From Paracoccaceae bacterium (lineage in GTDB: Bacteria > Pseudomonadota > Alphaproteobacteria > Rhodobacterales > Rhodobacteraceae): a stretch of DNA of 13,725 nucleotides. Position 1 is the first letter of the stretch. Each line of letters opens with the position of its first letter. Of this stretch, positions 12,911 to 13,725 are shown piece after piece. The notes beneath the pieces are model-generated. The model searched no databases. It was not told the origin of the DNA and saw only the letters and a list, made by a program, of their open reading frames with translations. Position numbers and translations under genes: made by a program. The stretch covers positions 1-13,725 of the forward strand of contig SKOX01000023.1 in assembly GCA_007119835.1 (NCBI GenBank), given 5' to 3'.

Positions 12911-13725
12911 TCACGAGCGGCGCGGGTAGCGTTTCGACGCCTCCAGAACATTCAGGTCCATATGGTTGCGCATGTAGCGCTCCGACGCCCGGATCAGCGG
13001 CTGGTAGTCCCAGGGATAATAGGCGCCGTTGCGGAGCGCCTCGTAGACGACGAGGCGCCGGGCCTGGCTCGCCCGGACCTCGCGGTCGAACCGGCCGAGG
13101 TCCCAGCGGGCGAGCGCCCGGTCCGTGAGGGCGGCGAGCAGCCCGGCATGGGCCGGATCGCCGGCAAGGTTCGTGCGTTCGTCAGGGTCGGCCTCGAGGT
13201 CGAAGAGGAGCGGCGGGTCGATTTCGCACAGCACGAGCTTGTGGCGCCCGTCACGCAGCGCGACGATCGGCGCCTCCGATCCCTCCGCTGCATATTCCAT
13301 CGGCACCGCGCCGCGCGCCTCCGCTCCACTCGCAACCGGAAGGAGGCTCTCGCCATCGCTCCAGGGCGCGATCTCCTCGAGATCGAGGCCGACCAGCGCG
13401 GCGAGCGTCGGCACGAGATCGAGGGTCGAGACGGGCGCCGTCACCAGGCCGGGCGGCAGCTCGGGTGCCGCGATCATCATCGGCACCCGGGCCGAGCCCT
13501 CGAAGAAGGACATCTTGAACCAGAGCCCGCGCTCGCCGAGCATGTCGCCATGGTCGGACAGGAAGACGACAACCGTGTCCTCGGGAAAGCCGCAGCGCCC
13601 GAGTACGTCGAGGATCTCCCCGATCTTCTCGTCGACATAGGTGATGCTGGCGAAGTAGCCGCGCCGCGCGTCGCGGACATGCTCGGGCCGGATGTGGTAG
13701 GCGGCGTGATTGCTCGCAGCCATCA
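12911..13725 (-). CDS. betC: Choline-sulfatase, C-terminal part (partial, runs off window)
   Basis: The visible 270 residues are the C-terminal half of a roughly 500-residue type I sulfatase, which hydrolyses choline-O-sulfate to choline and sulfate ahead of glycine betaine synthesis or choline catabolism. 'SDHGDMLGERGLWFKMSFFE' carries the metal-ligand Asp/His pair, and 'ARVPMMI' follows. 'LALARWDLGRFDREV..SQ..RLVYEAL' and especially 'YMRNHMDLNVLEASKRYP' are the special C-terminal signature of choline-sulfatases, not general arylsulfatases. The N-terminal formylglycine site (C-x-P-x-R) lies beyond base 13725. The C-terminus looks complete despite the IS3 remnant starting about 25 bases downstream. 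It points the same way as the catabolic operon but is separated from it by the IS scar and a plus-strand gene, so it is probably an independent unit. Confidence 0.9.
   Translation of the reverse strand, partial: MAASNHAAYHIRPEHVRDARRGYFASITYVDEKIGEILDVLGRCGFPEDTVVVFLSDHGDMLGERGLWFKMSFFEGSARVPMMIAAPELPPGLVTAPVSTLDLVPTLAALVGLDLEEIAPWSDGESLLPVASGAEARGAVPMEYAAEGSEAPIVALRDGRHKLVLCEIDPPLLFDLEADPDERTNLAGDPAHAGLLAALTDRALARWDLGRFDREVRASQARRLVVYEALRNGAYYPWDYQPLIRASERYMRNHMDLNVLEASKRYPRRS

Noticed and set aside
1..13725. CRISPR arrays, tRNA, rRNA, riboswitches, prophage or defence genes
   Set aside because: No regularly spaced repeats, no cloverleaf or rRNA-like sequence and no phage or defence domains seen on either strand.

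Overview
The window is GC-rich, densely packed bacterial DNA. Its gene content (PcaR/PobR-type IclR regulator, polyamine-class ABC importer, DadA-like and PuuB-like flavoenzymes, choline-sulfatase, IS630 and IS3 debris) best suits a high-GC alphaproteobacterium. The taxon is inferred from family resemblance, not from a marker gene.

Layout. (1) 88-978, plus strand: an IclR-family regulator. (2) 979-10993, minus strand: nine tightly packed genes that look like one operon. In transcription order they are two crotonase-fold enzymes, a SucC-like and a SucD-like CoA-ligase pair, a Tat-signal solute-binding protein, an ABC ATPase, a single fused double permease, a PuuB/DAO-type FAD oxidoreductase and an ornithine cyclodeaminase/mu-crystallin-type dehydrogenase. 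Junctions are 4- or 16-base overlaps or 5-6 base gaps, apart from one 67-base gap that holds a GC-rich tandem repeat. (3) About 10993-11054: a divergent control region with two near-identical inverted repeats centred 20 bases apart and a TTGACA-type promoter facing the nine-gene operon. (4) 11093-12340, plus strand: a DadA-like FAD amino-acid dehydrogenase, divergent from the operon. (5) 12335-12890: an insertion-sequence scar with a truncated, frameshifted IS630 transposase and the terminal end of an IS3-type element. (6) 12911-13725, minus strand: the C-terminal half of a choline-sulfatase that runs off the window.

How it may work (inference). The importer brings in a small amine, imino acid or amino acid. 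Two flavoenzymes and the OCD-fold enzyme oxidise, deaminate or reduce it. The resulting carboxylate is activated to a CoA thioester by the SucCD-like ligase and processed by the two crotonases towards central metabolism. The IclR protein is the obvious candidate regulator, and the paired palindromes are its most likely operators. I do not recognise this combination as a named pathway. The SucC-like subunit lacks the usual FGGIVRCD loop of succinyl-CoA synthetase, which argues for a different carboxylate. The substrate cannot be read from sequence alone.
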